Shown: positions 9,034-17,556 of the stretch, piece after piece
Layout: each line of letters opens with the position of its first letter
Numbering within the stretch: position 1 is the stretch's first letter
Source of the DNA: Nanohaloarchaea archaeon B1-Br10_U2g29
GTDB lineage: Archaea > Nanohalarchaeota > Nanosalinia > Nanosalinales > Nanosalinaceae
DNA: 32,613 nucleotides
Reading direction: 5' to 3'
NCBI GenBank assembly: GCA_001564145.1
Contig: LKMQ01000003.1
Span: 1 to 32,613, forward strand
Notes under the pieces: generated by a model
The model's input: only the letters and a program-made list of their open reading frames with translations
The model's database searches: none
What the model was told of the DNA's origin: nothing
Position numbers and translations under genes: made by a program

Positions 9034-11306
9034 ACGACAAGAAAGAAGAAAATAATGTAAGATTACGTGTAGGAGAAGTACCTCCAAACGCACAACAAGA
9101 CGTCGGCAGAGGAATAATCCGAGTCGACTCAAAAATCATGGAACAACTATCAATCCAAGAAGGAAGCGCCATAACAGTAGAAGGTAACCGCCAAACAGTA
9201 GGAATAGCAGCAAGAAGCTACCCTGCCGACAAAGGCCTAGGAATCGCAAGAATGGATGGATACATGCGAAAAAACGCAGGCACCAGCTTGGGGGAACACG
9301 TACAGGTAGAGAAAGCAGAAGTCAGAGAAGCCAAAAAAATAACCTTAGCACCTGCTGAAGAAGGAGTAATGATGCAGGTAAGCGATCCGAACATCTTCAA
9401 GAGAGGCCTAATCGGCAGACCTTTAATGCAAGGAGATATAATCGTACCTGGAAACCAGGACCGGCCAAGAAGCTTCTTCGAGGACATGTTTGAAAGCGCA
9501 GCCGACAACTTCTCATTCAGCTTCGGCGATACCAAACTATCAGTAGTTAAAACCAAACCCAAAGGACCAGTAAAGATAACAGAAGCAACAGACATAGAAA
9601 TGAAAGAAAGAGCAGTCAGCGAACCAAAACAACAGGTAAAAGTACCAGAAGTAACCTACGAAGACATCGGAGGCCTCGACCAAGAAGTACAGAAAGTCCG
9701 CGAAATGATCGAACTACCTTTAAAACATCCTGAAGTATTCCAGCAACTAGGAATTGATGCTCCTTCAGGAGTACTGCTTCAAGGCCCCCCAGGAACAGGA
9801 AAAACACTTTTAGCTAAAGCTGTAGCGAACGAAGCAGACGCTAACTTCCTATCAATCGACGGCCCAGAAATCATGTCCAAATATTATGGAGAATCAGAAA
9901 AACAATTGCGGGAAAAATTCGAGGAAGCACGTGAAGGAGAGCCATCAATTATTTTCATAGATGAAATTGATGCAATCGCACCAGAAAGAGGTGAAGCCGG
10001 AGGCGAAGTAGAAAGAAGAGTAGTAGCCACACTCCTCTCAGAGATGGACGGACTGGAAAGCCGCGAAAACGTGATTGTGATCGCAGCAACAAACAGACCT
10101 CAAGCAATTGACCCAGCACTACGTAGAGGAGGAAGATTCGATCGTGAAATCGAAATAGGAGTACCAAACAGCAAAGGAAGAAAAGAAATCCTGCAAATCC
10201 ATACACGCAACATGCCATTAGAAGAAGACGTAGACTTAGAGGAAATGGCAGATCTAACACATGGTTACGTAGGAGCCGATTTAGAGGCCTTGTGTAAGGA
10301 AGCGGCGATGTCCACTCTTAGAAATATACTTCCTGAGATCGATATGGATGAAGAAATTCCATCAGAAGTACTTGAAAAGCTGATTGTAGATAGGGACGCT
10401 ATGATGGATGGCTTGAGAAATGTTGAACCGAGCCAGATGAGAGAAGTAATGGTCGAAGTACCAGACACAACCTGGGAAGATGTAGGAGGCCTGGAAGATA
10501 CCAAAGAACGGTTACGTGAAATGGTTGAATGGCCGATGGAGCACCCAGAAAGATTCGAAAAAATGGGTATTGATGTTCCAAAAGGCATCATGCTTTACGG
10601 AATGCCAGGAACAGGAAAAACATTACTGGCAAAAGCTATCGCCAGCGAATCCAACTCCAACTTTATCAGCATCAAAGGACCGGAGGTCTTCTCAAAGTAT
10701 GTAGGAGAATCAGAAAGCGCTGTAAGAGAAATATTCAAGAAAGCAAGACAAGTAGCACCATGCGTTCTTTTCATAGATGAGATTGACAGTATAGCCCCAC
10801 GCAGAGGCGGCAGAAGCGGAGACTCAGGAGTAGGAGATCGTGTAGTAAACCAGCTCCTAACAGAACTTGACGGAATTGAGTCACTCGAAGGAGTTACAGT
10901 AATAGCAGCAACAAACAGGCCAGACATGATAGATCCTGCTATTACAAGGCCTGGAAGAATCGACAGAAGCGTAGAAGTAGAAGTTCCAAACTTAGAAGCC
11001 CGTAAGAAGATTCTAGAAGTTCACACACGGAACATGCCTCTATCCGATGATGTAGATCTCGACGAATTAGCTGAGAGAACAGAAGATTTTGTTGGAAGCG
11101 ATATAGAGTCACTTTGTAGAGAGGCCGCCATGACATCATTGAGAGATGATCCAGAGGATGAAGAAGTATCCATGAGCGAATTTGAGGCCGCTTTAGAAGA
11201 GGTCGTTCCAACCGCTACAGAAGAGAACAGAGATCTTTACAGACAGATGGCTAGAAAAATGAAAGACCTGGATGGAGAGGAGAGCACACCTGATTACTTC
11301 GGGTAA
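9030..11306 (+). CDS. CDC48/VAT family AAA+ ATPase with N-domain and two AAA modules
   Basis: [15 protein letters not shown] and [15 protein letters not shown] Walker A; two FIDEID Walker B; N-terminal CDC48 double-psi barrel-like sequence. Confidence 0.96.
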   Translation: MNDKKEENNVRLRVGEVPPNAQQDVGRGIIRVDSKIMEQLSIQEGSAITVEGNRQTVGIAARSYPADKGLGIARMDGYMRKNAGTSLGEHVQVEKAEVREAKKITLAPAEEGVMMQVSDPNIFKRGLIGRPLMQGDIIVPGNQDRPRSFFEDMFESAADNFSFSFGDTKLSVVKTKPKGPVKITEATDIEMKERAVSEPKQQVKVPEVTYEDIGGLDQEVQKVREMIELPLKHPEVFQQLGIDAPSGVLLQGPPGTGKTLLAKAVANEADANFLSIDGPEIMSKYYGESEKQLREKFEEAREGEPSIIFIDEIDAIAPERGEAGGEVERRVVATLLSEMDGLESRENVIVIAATNRPQAIDPALRRGGRFDREIEIGVPNSKGRKEILQIHTRNMPLEEDVDLEEMADLTHGYVGADLEALCKEAAMSTLRNILPEIDMDEEIPSEVLEKLIVDRDAMMDGLRNVEPSQMREVMVEVPDTTWEDVGGLEDTKERLREMVEWPMEHPERFEKMGIDVPKGIMLYGMPGTGKTLLAKAIASESNSNFISIKGPEVFSKYVGESESAVREIFKKARQVAPCVLFIDEIDSIAPRRGGRSGDSGVGDRVVNQLLTELDGIESLEGVTVIAATNRPDMIDPAITRPGRIDRSVEVEVPNLEARKKILEVHTRNMPLSDDVDLDELAERTEDFVGSDIESLCREAAMTSLRDDPEDEEVSMSEFEAALEEVVPTATEENRDLYRQMARKMKDLDGEESTPDYFG

Positions 11307-11354
11307 CCTCTACCTTACCTGTGCTTTTTATTTATCAGACTATCTTAGTGTTGT

Positions 11355-12317
11355 ATGGGTGAGGAATGTGAAGAATGTGGTAGAGAGTTCGACTCCAAGA
11401 GAGGTCTAAACATTCACAAAGCACAGAAGCACCAAAAAGAGGAAGAAAAAGAAATGAGTAAAGAAAATAATTCAGTAAAAAATACTATCGATTTTAATTT
11501 TACGGTAAACCAGTTAGCAGCAACCACATTTGGAGCAGGCCTACTTATTGGACTAGTTTTCGTTATAGGTCTACTAACCGGTATGTTAGTCAGCGGTTCT
11601 GGAGAAGTAACAACTGTTCAGCAGCCTTCAGATATAGAGGATTCTCCTTCAGCAGCAGGTGAAACTGCTGAAGACTCTGGTATTGAAGAGATTTCAGGAA
11701 TGCCTTACGATGTGGAATTCGGTGTAGGCACTCAGAATGTTGAATGGGATGGAGAAACTGTAGAACTAGAAGACAGGCCTTACATTGGTTCAGAAGATGC
11801 AGATATTGTAATGGTCAGCTTTGAGGATTATTTCTGTCCTTTCTGCACAGGATTCCATAATGAAGAGTTTGCAGCAGCTAACAACATGAACTCGCCTTTC
11901 GGAGAGATAGTAGAGAACCATATTGAGACCGGTGAAGTCCAGTATTACTTCAAGAATCTTCCGGTAGTGGGAGGAGATAGGCCTGCAGAAGTAAGCGAAT
12001 GTATTGTGGAGCACGGTAGTTCAGAAGCTTTCTGGAACTTCAACCATGAACATTTCCAGAACTTCGAGGAGTTGAGTGAAATGCCTGATGACAGGTATGA
12101 TGAAGTAATGATGGCCTGGGCTGAACAATTGGATGTAGACGTTGAAGGTTTCGAATCCTGCATAGATAACAGTGAAACAAGAAGTATAGTTCAGGATCAT
12201 GCAGTAACTGCTGAAAGTCTAGGAGCATCAGCAACGCCTACAAACTTCATTAATGGAGAAATGGTCGAAGGAGCTCAACCTTACTCTGCATTCCAAACAG
12301 TTATAGAAAGCCAGTAA
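11355..12317 (+). CDS. Membrane-anchored DsbA-like thioredoxin-fold protein with N-terminal C2H2 zinc finger
   Basis: CEECGREFDSKRGLNIHKAQKH finger; TM helix LAATTFGAGLLIGLVFVIGLLTGML; DYFCPFCTGFHNEEF active site; GASATPTNFING. Confidence 0.85.
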   Translation: MGEECEECGREFDSKRGLNIHKAQKHQKEEEKEMSKENNSVKNTIDFNFTVNQLAATTFGAGLLIGLVFVIGLLTGMLVSGSGEVTTVQQPSDIEDSPSAAGETAEDSGIEEISGMPYDVEFGVGTQNVEWDGETVELEDRPYIGSEDADIVMVSFEDYFCPFCTGFHNEEFAAANNMNSPFGEIVENHIETGEVQYYFKNLPVVGGDRPAEVSECIVEHGSSEAFWNFNHEHFQNFEELSEMPDDRYDEVMMAWAEQLDVDVEGFESCIDNSETRSIVQDHAVTAESLGASATPTNFINGEMVEGAQPYSAFQTVIESQ

Positions 12318-12329
12318 AAAACTCCCTCT

Positions 12330-12845
12330 ATGAAATACATCAAAAAAGAGAATATATTCCATCTTTCTAGAAAAATAGGCAGCAAAAGGCCAGTAACTTT
12401 TGGAATTGTAGCGGCTGTTTTTTCTTATAGTTTACTGGCTTTGATGGCGAATATATCGCTTATATTTTCCAGGATTTTGCCTCCAGAGTTCTCTGAACTC
12501 TACAGCTTGACTACAGCTTTAATATTGAATTATCCAGGCTCTGTCGAAAGCTATGCTCTAACTATCACAGTTCTAACATCTTTATTGATAGGTCTTAATA
12601 CAGCTTTACTTGTTCAAACAGTTTCTTTTGAAGGCCTCGCCGCGGCACCAGGAGCATTTCTGGGCATGACTCTTTCAGGGTGCGCAGCATGCACAACAGG
12701 AGCAATATCACTTGCTGGAGCATCAATAGGCCTCAGCTTCCTACCCTATGGCGGATTGGAAGCCAGTATTCTTGGAATCGGATTACTGATTTTTTCAGCG
12801 CTTTACATCTCAGAAAAAGATAGACAGAAAATATGTGAAATCTAA
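12330..12845 (+). CDS. Polytopic membrane protein with intramembrane CAAC motif
   Basis: Several hydrophobic helices; GMTLSGCAACTTGAISLAGASIG; 12 nt downstream of a DsbA-like gene. Confidence 0.7.
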   Translation: MKYIKKENIFHLSRKIGSKRPVTFGIVAAVFSYSLLALMANISLIFSRILPPEFSELYSLTTALILNYPGSVESYALTITVLTSLLIGLNTALLVQTVSFEGLAAAPGAFLGMTLSGCAACTTGAISLAGASIGLSFLPYGGLEASILGIGLLIFSALYISEKDRQKICEI

Positions 12846-13726
12846 GGCTTGGTGGTTACAATATTTTCTCCATCATCTACACCTACTAAGACCGTGTGTT
12901 CTGACTGGGCGACCATTCCTCCTTCAACTTCTTTCAAGACAGGGTAGTGTTTGACTGCTCCGGCGTTATCTAATTTTTTCAAGGCCATTTTCTCTCTAGC
13001 ATTTAGATTCAGCCATCGAGAACTGAAAGGAAGGCCTTCAAAATCTTTAATCTTTTTCAGTAACTTTCTCTCCGTCCTGCCTCTAACTTTTCCACCTTTC
13101 TGAATGTAGATATTTCCTTTCTTACCATTCTTAATCTTCCCACTACCGGTTGTGATGAAAGGTTCTATAGCTATTGAGTCTCCTTTCTCAATTACATGAG
13201 TATTGGCGCTCGAAATATTAGGAATAGAGACACCTGCGTGCTGAGTATACTGATCAATATAATGACCCGTTAAATTCCTGACAACGGAATACTTATCGGG
13301 GACACTGTTCTGAATATGAGTTCCTAGTTCTCCTACCGTTACACCTGGTTCAACAAAACCTAAGGCCTCTTCAAGAACTTTTTCTGAGGCCTCTATCATC
13401 TCTCTATGTTCACCGGAAGGATTCAATGTTAGAGCCGTATCAGCAATATAACCGTCTTTATGAGCTCCAATATCGACTTTTAAAACATCTGAACTCTTTA
13501 ATTCTCGATCCTCGTCAGGCGCAGCAGAATAATGTGCTGCTTCATCATTTATCGATAAGTTCACTGGAAAAGCAGGCTCCAAACCTTCCTCCCGAATCAG
13601 GCCTTCAACTTCCTCAGCTATCACTTTTAGATTGGTTCTTGGCTCAGCTACTTTTCGAGCCTCTTTCCTGGCTTTCTGAACAACTTCTCCTGCTTCAATG
13701 TATTTCTTCTTAGTTTCCTCTTGCAT
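12842..13726 (-). CDS. map: Methionine aminopeptidase, type II
   Basis: FPVNLSINDEAAHYSA; KVDIGAHKDGYIADTALT; NLTGHYIDQYTQHAGVSIPN; IAIEPFIT. Confidence 0.94.
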   Translation of the reverse strand: MQEETKKKYIEAGEVVQKARKEARKVAEPRTNLKVIAEEVEGLIREEGLEPAFPVNLSINDEAAHYSAAPDEDRELKSSDVLKVDIGAHKDGYIADTALTLNPSGEHREMIEASEKVLEEALGFVEPGVTVGELGTHIQNSVPDKYSVVRNLTGHYIDQYTQHAGVSIPNISSANTHVIEKGDSIAIEPFITTGSGKIKNGKKGNIYIQKGGKVRGRTERKLLKKIKDFEGLPFSSRWLNLNAREKMALKKLDNAGAVKHYPVLKEVEGGMVAQSEHTVLVGVDDGENIVTTKP

Positions 13727-13776
13727 AAATGTGATTTTTTTATAAAACTTTAATCTTAATAGGTCTTTATTGCATT

Positions 13777-14394
13777 ATGGATAATTGGTTTGAGGAAACA
13801 CTAGAAACTTACGATGAAACGGCTGACTGGTATGATAGCAAACATAATGATTCAAAAAGTATGAAGTATTCGCTTGATAAGTTTATAGATCTAGTTGAAA
13901 CGAACAAAGTTGTTGATATTGGCTGCGGTAATGGAAGAGATGTCAAATACTTAGTAGAGAACGGTCTTGATGTGATTGGAGTTGATTTATCATCTCAACT
14001 CTTGAAAATTGCTAGAAAAAAGGTTGAAGAAGCCAAATTCATAAACGAAGACATGAGAGACTTACCTTTCGAAAATTCGTCTTTCGGAGGCATTTGGACT
14101 TGCGCAGCATTTCATCATTTACCTAAGAATGAGGGAGAAAAGGCTTTGAAAGAATTTTACAGAATTCTGAAACCTAAAGGAATTCTTTTCATAAGCGTTA
14201 AGAAGGGTGAAGGTGAGAAAATGGTAGAGAAAGACTATTATCAAGGTAATCAAAAATTCTTCGCCTATTACTCTGAAAATGAGCTGCAAGAAAAACTGGA
14301 AAATATGGATTTTGAGATATTAGAAATAAAAGAAAATAAGGACAGCGGAGTCAGTAACTCTAACTGGATCAGTATTTTCGCAAAAAAGAATTAA
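13777..14394 (+). CDS. SAM-dependent class I methyltransferase
   Basis: VVDIGCGNGRDVKYLVENGLDVIGVDLS; AAFHHLPKNEGEKALKEFYRILKPKGILFISV. Confidence 0.88.
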   Translation: MDNWFEETLETYDETADWYDSKHNDSKSMKYSLDKFIDLVETNKVVDIGCGNGRDVKYLVENGLDVIGVDLSSQLLKIARKKVEEAKFINEDMRDLPFENSSFGGIWTCAAFHHLPKNEGEKALKEFYRILKPKGILFISVKKGEGEKMVEKDYYQGNQKFFAYYSENELQEKLENMDFEILEIKENKDSGVSNSNWISIFAKKN

Positions 14395-15548
14395 TTCTTA
14401 GCTGCTCCAGAACTTTTAGCCGCTTCTTTAACCCTTTCACCAATTTCCATCGCCAGCTCCTTATCCAAGGTTTCAGGTACAATTTTCCCAACTTCAGGAT
14501 CAACAAACTCCTTGATTGCTTCCGAAGCCGCTACCTTCATATCTTCATTAATTTCAGAGGCCTGAACATCTAATGCGCCTCTAAATACTCCCGGAAATGC
14601 TAAAGAGTTGTTAACCTGATTTTCGAAGTCGCTTCTACCTGTTGCTGTGATGAAAGCCCCTGCTTCTTTAGCTTCATCAGGTAAAATTTCTGGTTCAGGA
14701 TTGGCTAATGCAAAAACAATTGGATCCTCGGCCATGGATTTTACCATTTCTTTTGAGATAAGGCCTGCTGCTGAAAGACCTATTACTGCATCGGCATTTT
14801 CCAGTGCATCTGTTAGGCCTCCGCTTTCTTCTGATGCAAGAGTTTTTTCCGCTAGCTGTGATTTATAGACATTCTCGTCGTCAGTTTTCAGTATTCCCGA
14901 TGAGTCTACAGGTACTATATTTTCAGCTCCTGCCTCGACTAAAAAGTTTCCTACAGCTATACCTGCCGCTCCGGCTCCAATAATTACTATACGAGAATCC
15001 TCCAGCGTTTTATCGGCTAGCTCGAAGGCATTTTCGAGAGCTGCTTTCACTACAATAGCCGTACCGTGCTGATCATCATGGAAAACAGGCACATTTAACC
15101 TGTTTTTCAGCGCTTCCTCTATTCTGAAACATTCAGGCGCAGAAATATCCTCAAGATTGACAGCCCCAAATGTTGGAGCAACACTTTCAACAGTATCAAT
15201 TACTTCCTGCGGCTTATCAGTATCGACTACTAAAGGAAAGCCGTCTACTTCTCCAAACTTTTTCATCAAGTTAGCCTTACCTTCCATCACGGGCATGGAA
15301 GCTTCAGCACCAATATCTCCAAGGCCTAAAACCGCTGATCCATCACTCACGACAGCCACTAAGTTACCTTTTGAAGTATAATTGTAGGCTTCACTTTTGT
15401 CTTCAGATATTTTTTTACACGGCTCTGCAACTCCCGGAGTGTATACCAGGCCTAAATCCTCTTTACCATTTATCTCGACTGATGGTTCGACCGAAATCTT
15501 TCCAGGGTTTTTGCTGTGAAGTTCCAGTGCTTCTTCTTTATTTGTCAT
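14391..15548 (-). CDS. NAD(P)-dependent malic enzyme
   Basis: LGLVYTPGVAEPCKKI; AVVSDGSAVLGLGDIGAEASMPVMEGKA; FHDDQHGTAIVV; IVIIGAGAAGIAVGNFL. Confidence 0.95.
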   Translation of the reverse strand: MTNKEEALELHSKNPGKISVEPSVEINGKEDLGLVYTPGVAEPCKKISEDKSEAYNYTSKGNLVAVVSDGSAVLGLGDIGAEASMPVMEGKANLMKKFGEVDGFPLVVDTDKPQEVIDTVESVAPTFGAVNLEDISAPECFRIEEALKNRLNVPVFHDDQHGTAIVVKAALENAFELADKTLEDSRIVIIGAGAAGIAVGNFLVEAGAENIVPVDSSGILKTDDENVYKSQLAEKTLASEESGGLTDALENADAVIGLSAAGLISKEMVKSMAEDPIVFALANPEPEILPDEAKEAGAFITATGRSDFENQVNNSLAFPGVFRGALDVQASEINEDMKVAASEAIKEFVDPEVGKIVPETLDKELAMEIGERVKEAAKSSGAAKN

Positions 15549-15669
15549 AAGAATTATTTCTCGACAACTGATGTAAAAGTTAACCAGGGATTTTTCGGAC
15601 TTTCGGACAGTTCCAAATCGCCTTATTAGGGGCTGAAGGATAATGATTGGATAGAAGGTGGAAAAAACT

Positions 15670-15783
15670 ATGACTACTGCAAACCAGTTCCAGGACCCTG
15701 ACTTCGTGCCGACCCATGTAAACCTTGACCTACTAGAGGAGAGAAAAAATGGAGGCCTACTGCAGCGAATGCGGCTACCCTAA
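15670..15783 (+). other. Short ORF (37 aa) overlapping the downstream zinc-ribbon micro-ORF
   Basis: ATG at 15670: MTTANQFQDPDFVPTHVNLDLLEERKNGGLLQRMRLP*. Confidence 0.3.
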
Positions 15784-15820
15784 ACTGTCAAAAATCTGTG
15801 ATAGATGCGGAGCAAAATAA
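15749..15820 (+). CDS. 23-aa zinc-ribbon microprotein
   Basis: MEAYCSECGYPKLSKICDRCGAK*: two CxxCG knuckles; purine-rich GAGGAGAG upstream. Confidence 0.45.
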   Translation: MEAYCSECGYPKLSKICDRCGAK

Positions 15821-15868
15821 CAAAATATATCCTTTCATTTTATTTCTTTACAGATCTAATAATCCAAT

Positions 15869-16231
15869 ATGGCAGAACTTGATGAAAACGAGAAAAAAGT
15901 GATCGAACAGTGCGGAACAGAACCGAGATTCTCATCCGAACTGCTTGAGGAGAAGAGGGACGGAGAGTTTAAATGCAAAAAATGTGGACAGGCTTTATTC
16001 TCTTCTGACCACAAGTTTGAGTCCGGTTCAGGCTGGCCCAGCTTCTACGACGTAATAAACTCTGAAAACGTTGAAGAAAAGCCCGATAACAGCCATGGAA
16101 TGAAAAGGACAGAAGTAATATGCTCAAACTGTGGAGCACACTTAGGACATGTATTCAATGACGGCCCTGAAGACGAGACAGGCCTAAGATACTGTATAAA
16201 TGGAATAGCATTGAAATTTGAGGAAGCATAG
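15869..16231 (+). CDS. msrB: Peptide-methionine (R)-S-oxide reductase
   Basis: FKCKKCGQALFSSDHKFESGSGWPSFY; CSNCGAHLGHVFNDGP; GLRYCINGIAL. Confidence 0.96.
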   Translation: MAELDENEKKVIEQCGTEPRFSSELLEEKRDGEFKCKKCGQALFSSDHKFESGSGWPSFYDVINSENVEEKPDNSHGMKRTEVICSNCGAHLGHVFNDGPEDETGLRYCINGIALKFEEA

Positions 16232-16239
16232 TTTTTACC

Positions 16240-16255
16240 GTTACTTTGTAGTAAC
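16240..16255. terminator. Possible hairpin terminator downstream of msrB
   Basis: Perfect 6-bp inverted repeat GTTACT-TTGT-AGTAAC 9 nt after the msrB stop. Confidence 0.3.
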
Positions 16256-16256
16256 C

Positions 16257-16266
16257 AATTTAAATT
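16257..16266 (+). promoter_or_regulatory. TATA-like element AATTTAAATT
   Basis: Same 10-mer as at 1926 and 17525; 20 nt before GTG start at 16286. Confidence 0.5.
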
Positions 16267-16285
16267 CTGCCAGCTTAAATCATAT

Positions 16286-16777
16286 GTGATAGTTCTAGCT
16301 GTTGATGAGGAAGCATACCGTGAAGCTTGGGAAGACTATATGGAAGATATGAAAGCCGAGGCCTTTATTGAGGGGAGCCAAGAGTTTTATGAGGATTTAT
16401 TGAGAACTAACCTTGAGCAAACTAGTACTCTAGCTGATATACCTGAGGATTTGAGAGAAGATTTAGCGGAAATGGGGGCCAAGGTTTATGCAGACCAGAT
16501 TGAACGCGTGATGAATAGCTCATATGTCGGAGATGAGTATGAACTTGCTGCAGCTTCAGCTCTTCTCCAACCTAAAAGACAGATTAAGGTAGGTGCTCAG
16601 GCTCAAGGAATAGTAGATCTTAACTGGGATGAGATAAAAGATGAGACCGAACACAGCAAAGATCAATACCAAGACTGGATCGCCAAGACATTGATCAATC
16701 CATGGCCTCCTTCTGATTTTGAAATAGAGCGGGTCGACAGATTCAAACCTCCAAGTGAAGACAGAACATTTCAATGA
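16286..16777 (+). CDS. Uncharacterised 163-aa protein between msrB and msrA
   Basis: Full-length ORF with GTG start; no family recognised; start uncertain. Confidence 0.65.
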   Translation: MIVLAVDEEAYREAWEDYMEDMKAEAFIEGSQEFYEDLLRTNLEQTSTLADIPEDLREDLAEMGAKVYADQIERVMNSSYVGDEYELAAASALLQPKRQIKVGAQAQGIVDLNWDEIKDETEHSKDQYQDWIAKTLINPWPPSDFEIERVDRFKPPSEDRTFQ

Positions 16778-16780
16778 TTA

Positions 16781-17308
16781 ATGAGCAGTAAATTTATGGA
16801 TAATATAATACTTGGTGGAGGCTGCTTCTGGTGCATAGAAGCAGCATTCAAAGAAGTAGAAGGAGTCAAATCCGTTACATCAGGATATGCAGGAGGCCAC
16901 ACAGAAGATCCATCCTACAGAGAGGTATGTTCCGGAGACACAGGACACGCTGAAGTAGTCAAGATAGAATACAATGACGAAGTTGTAGGACTAGATAGAT
17001 TACTTGAACTATTTTTCAAGATTCACAACCCAACCACCAAGAATAGGGAAGGCCTAGATATAGGCTCACAGTACCGATCAATAATTCTGTACCATAATCC
17101 TGAGCAAAAAGAAAGAATTGAGGCCTTCATAGAAGAAGTACAGAAAGAGTACGAAGATGAAATAGTTACCGAAGTTGAAGAACTGCAACAGTTTTACCAA
17201 GCAGAGGAAAAGCACCAAGATTATTTCAAGAAGAATCCTGAAGACGCTTACTGTAAGATGCATGCTGCGCCCAAAGTAAAGAAAGCCAAAGAACACAGTA
17301 AGAAATGA
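16781..17308 (+). CDS. msrA: Peptide-methionine (S)-S-oxide reductase
   Basis: LGGGCFWCIEAAFKEVEGVKSVTSGYAGG; CSGDTGHAEVVKIEY; IGSQYRSIILYHN. Confidence 0.97.
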   Translation: MSSKFMDNIILGGGCFWCIEAAFKEVEGVKSVTSGYAGGHTEDPSYREVCSGDTGHAEVVKIEYNDEVVGLDRLLELFFKIHNPTTKNREGLDIGSQYRSIILYHNPEQKERIEAFIEEVQKEYEDEIVTEVEELQQFYQAEEKHQDYFKKNPEDAYCKMHAAPKVKKAKEHSKK

Positions 17309-17370
17309 ATCAGATAGTTAAATCAAGTGTAAATAAAAGCAGATATCCAATATAACAGCGTTATATCTAA

Positions 17371-17484
17371 GGCCTAATCTTAGAAATCAAACCAGAACAC
17401 ATCATAGAAACAGAAGAAACCGCAGAACAGGCCTTAACAAGAACACTCTCAGCAGGCTTCAGCCAGAATAATTCTGAGAAATAG
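17371..17484 (+). pseudogene. Possible gene remnant (start-less 37-codon ORF)
   Basis: GLILEIKPEHIIETEETAEQALTRTLSAGFSQNNSEK* reads as protein-like but follows an in-frame TAA with no start codon; holds one AGGCCT and overlaps another. Confidence 0.3.
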
Positions 17485-17524
17485 ATTAAAACTAATTAGC
17501 GTTTAATTACACCTACTAACATTC

Positions 17525-17534
17525 AATTTAAATT
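17525..17534 (+). promoter_or_regulatory. TATA-like element AATTTAAATT
   Basis: Ends 23 nt before ATG at 17557; matches 1926 and 16257. Confidence 0.5.
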
Positions 17535-17556
17535 TAGTAATGCTAAAATTCAACTT

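Noticed and set aside
9030-11306. Apparent alternation of codon style within CDC48 (C/A-ending versus T-ending stretches)
   Set aside because: Impression by eye only; could be ordinary local variation and needs a computed codon-usage profile.
12146-12162. GGTTTCGAATCCTGC, resembling a tRNA T-arm
   Set aside because: It falls inside the DsbA-like coding sequence (EGFESCIDN) and no acceptor or anticodon arms surround it.
13777-14394. Methyltransferase as the enzyme that modifies AGGCCT
   Set aside because: It has a small-molecule class I SAM fold (GCGNGRDVKYL, FHHLPKNE) without DNA methyltransferase motifs such as PC or DPPY, and itself lacks the motif.
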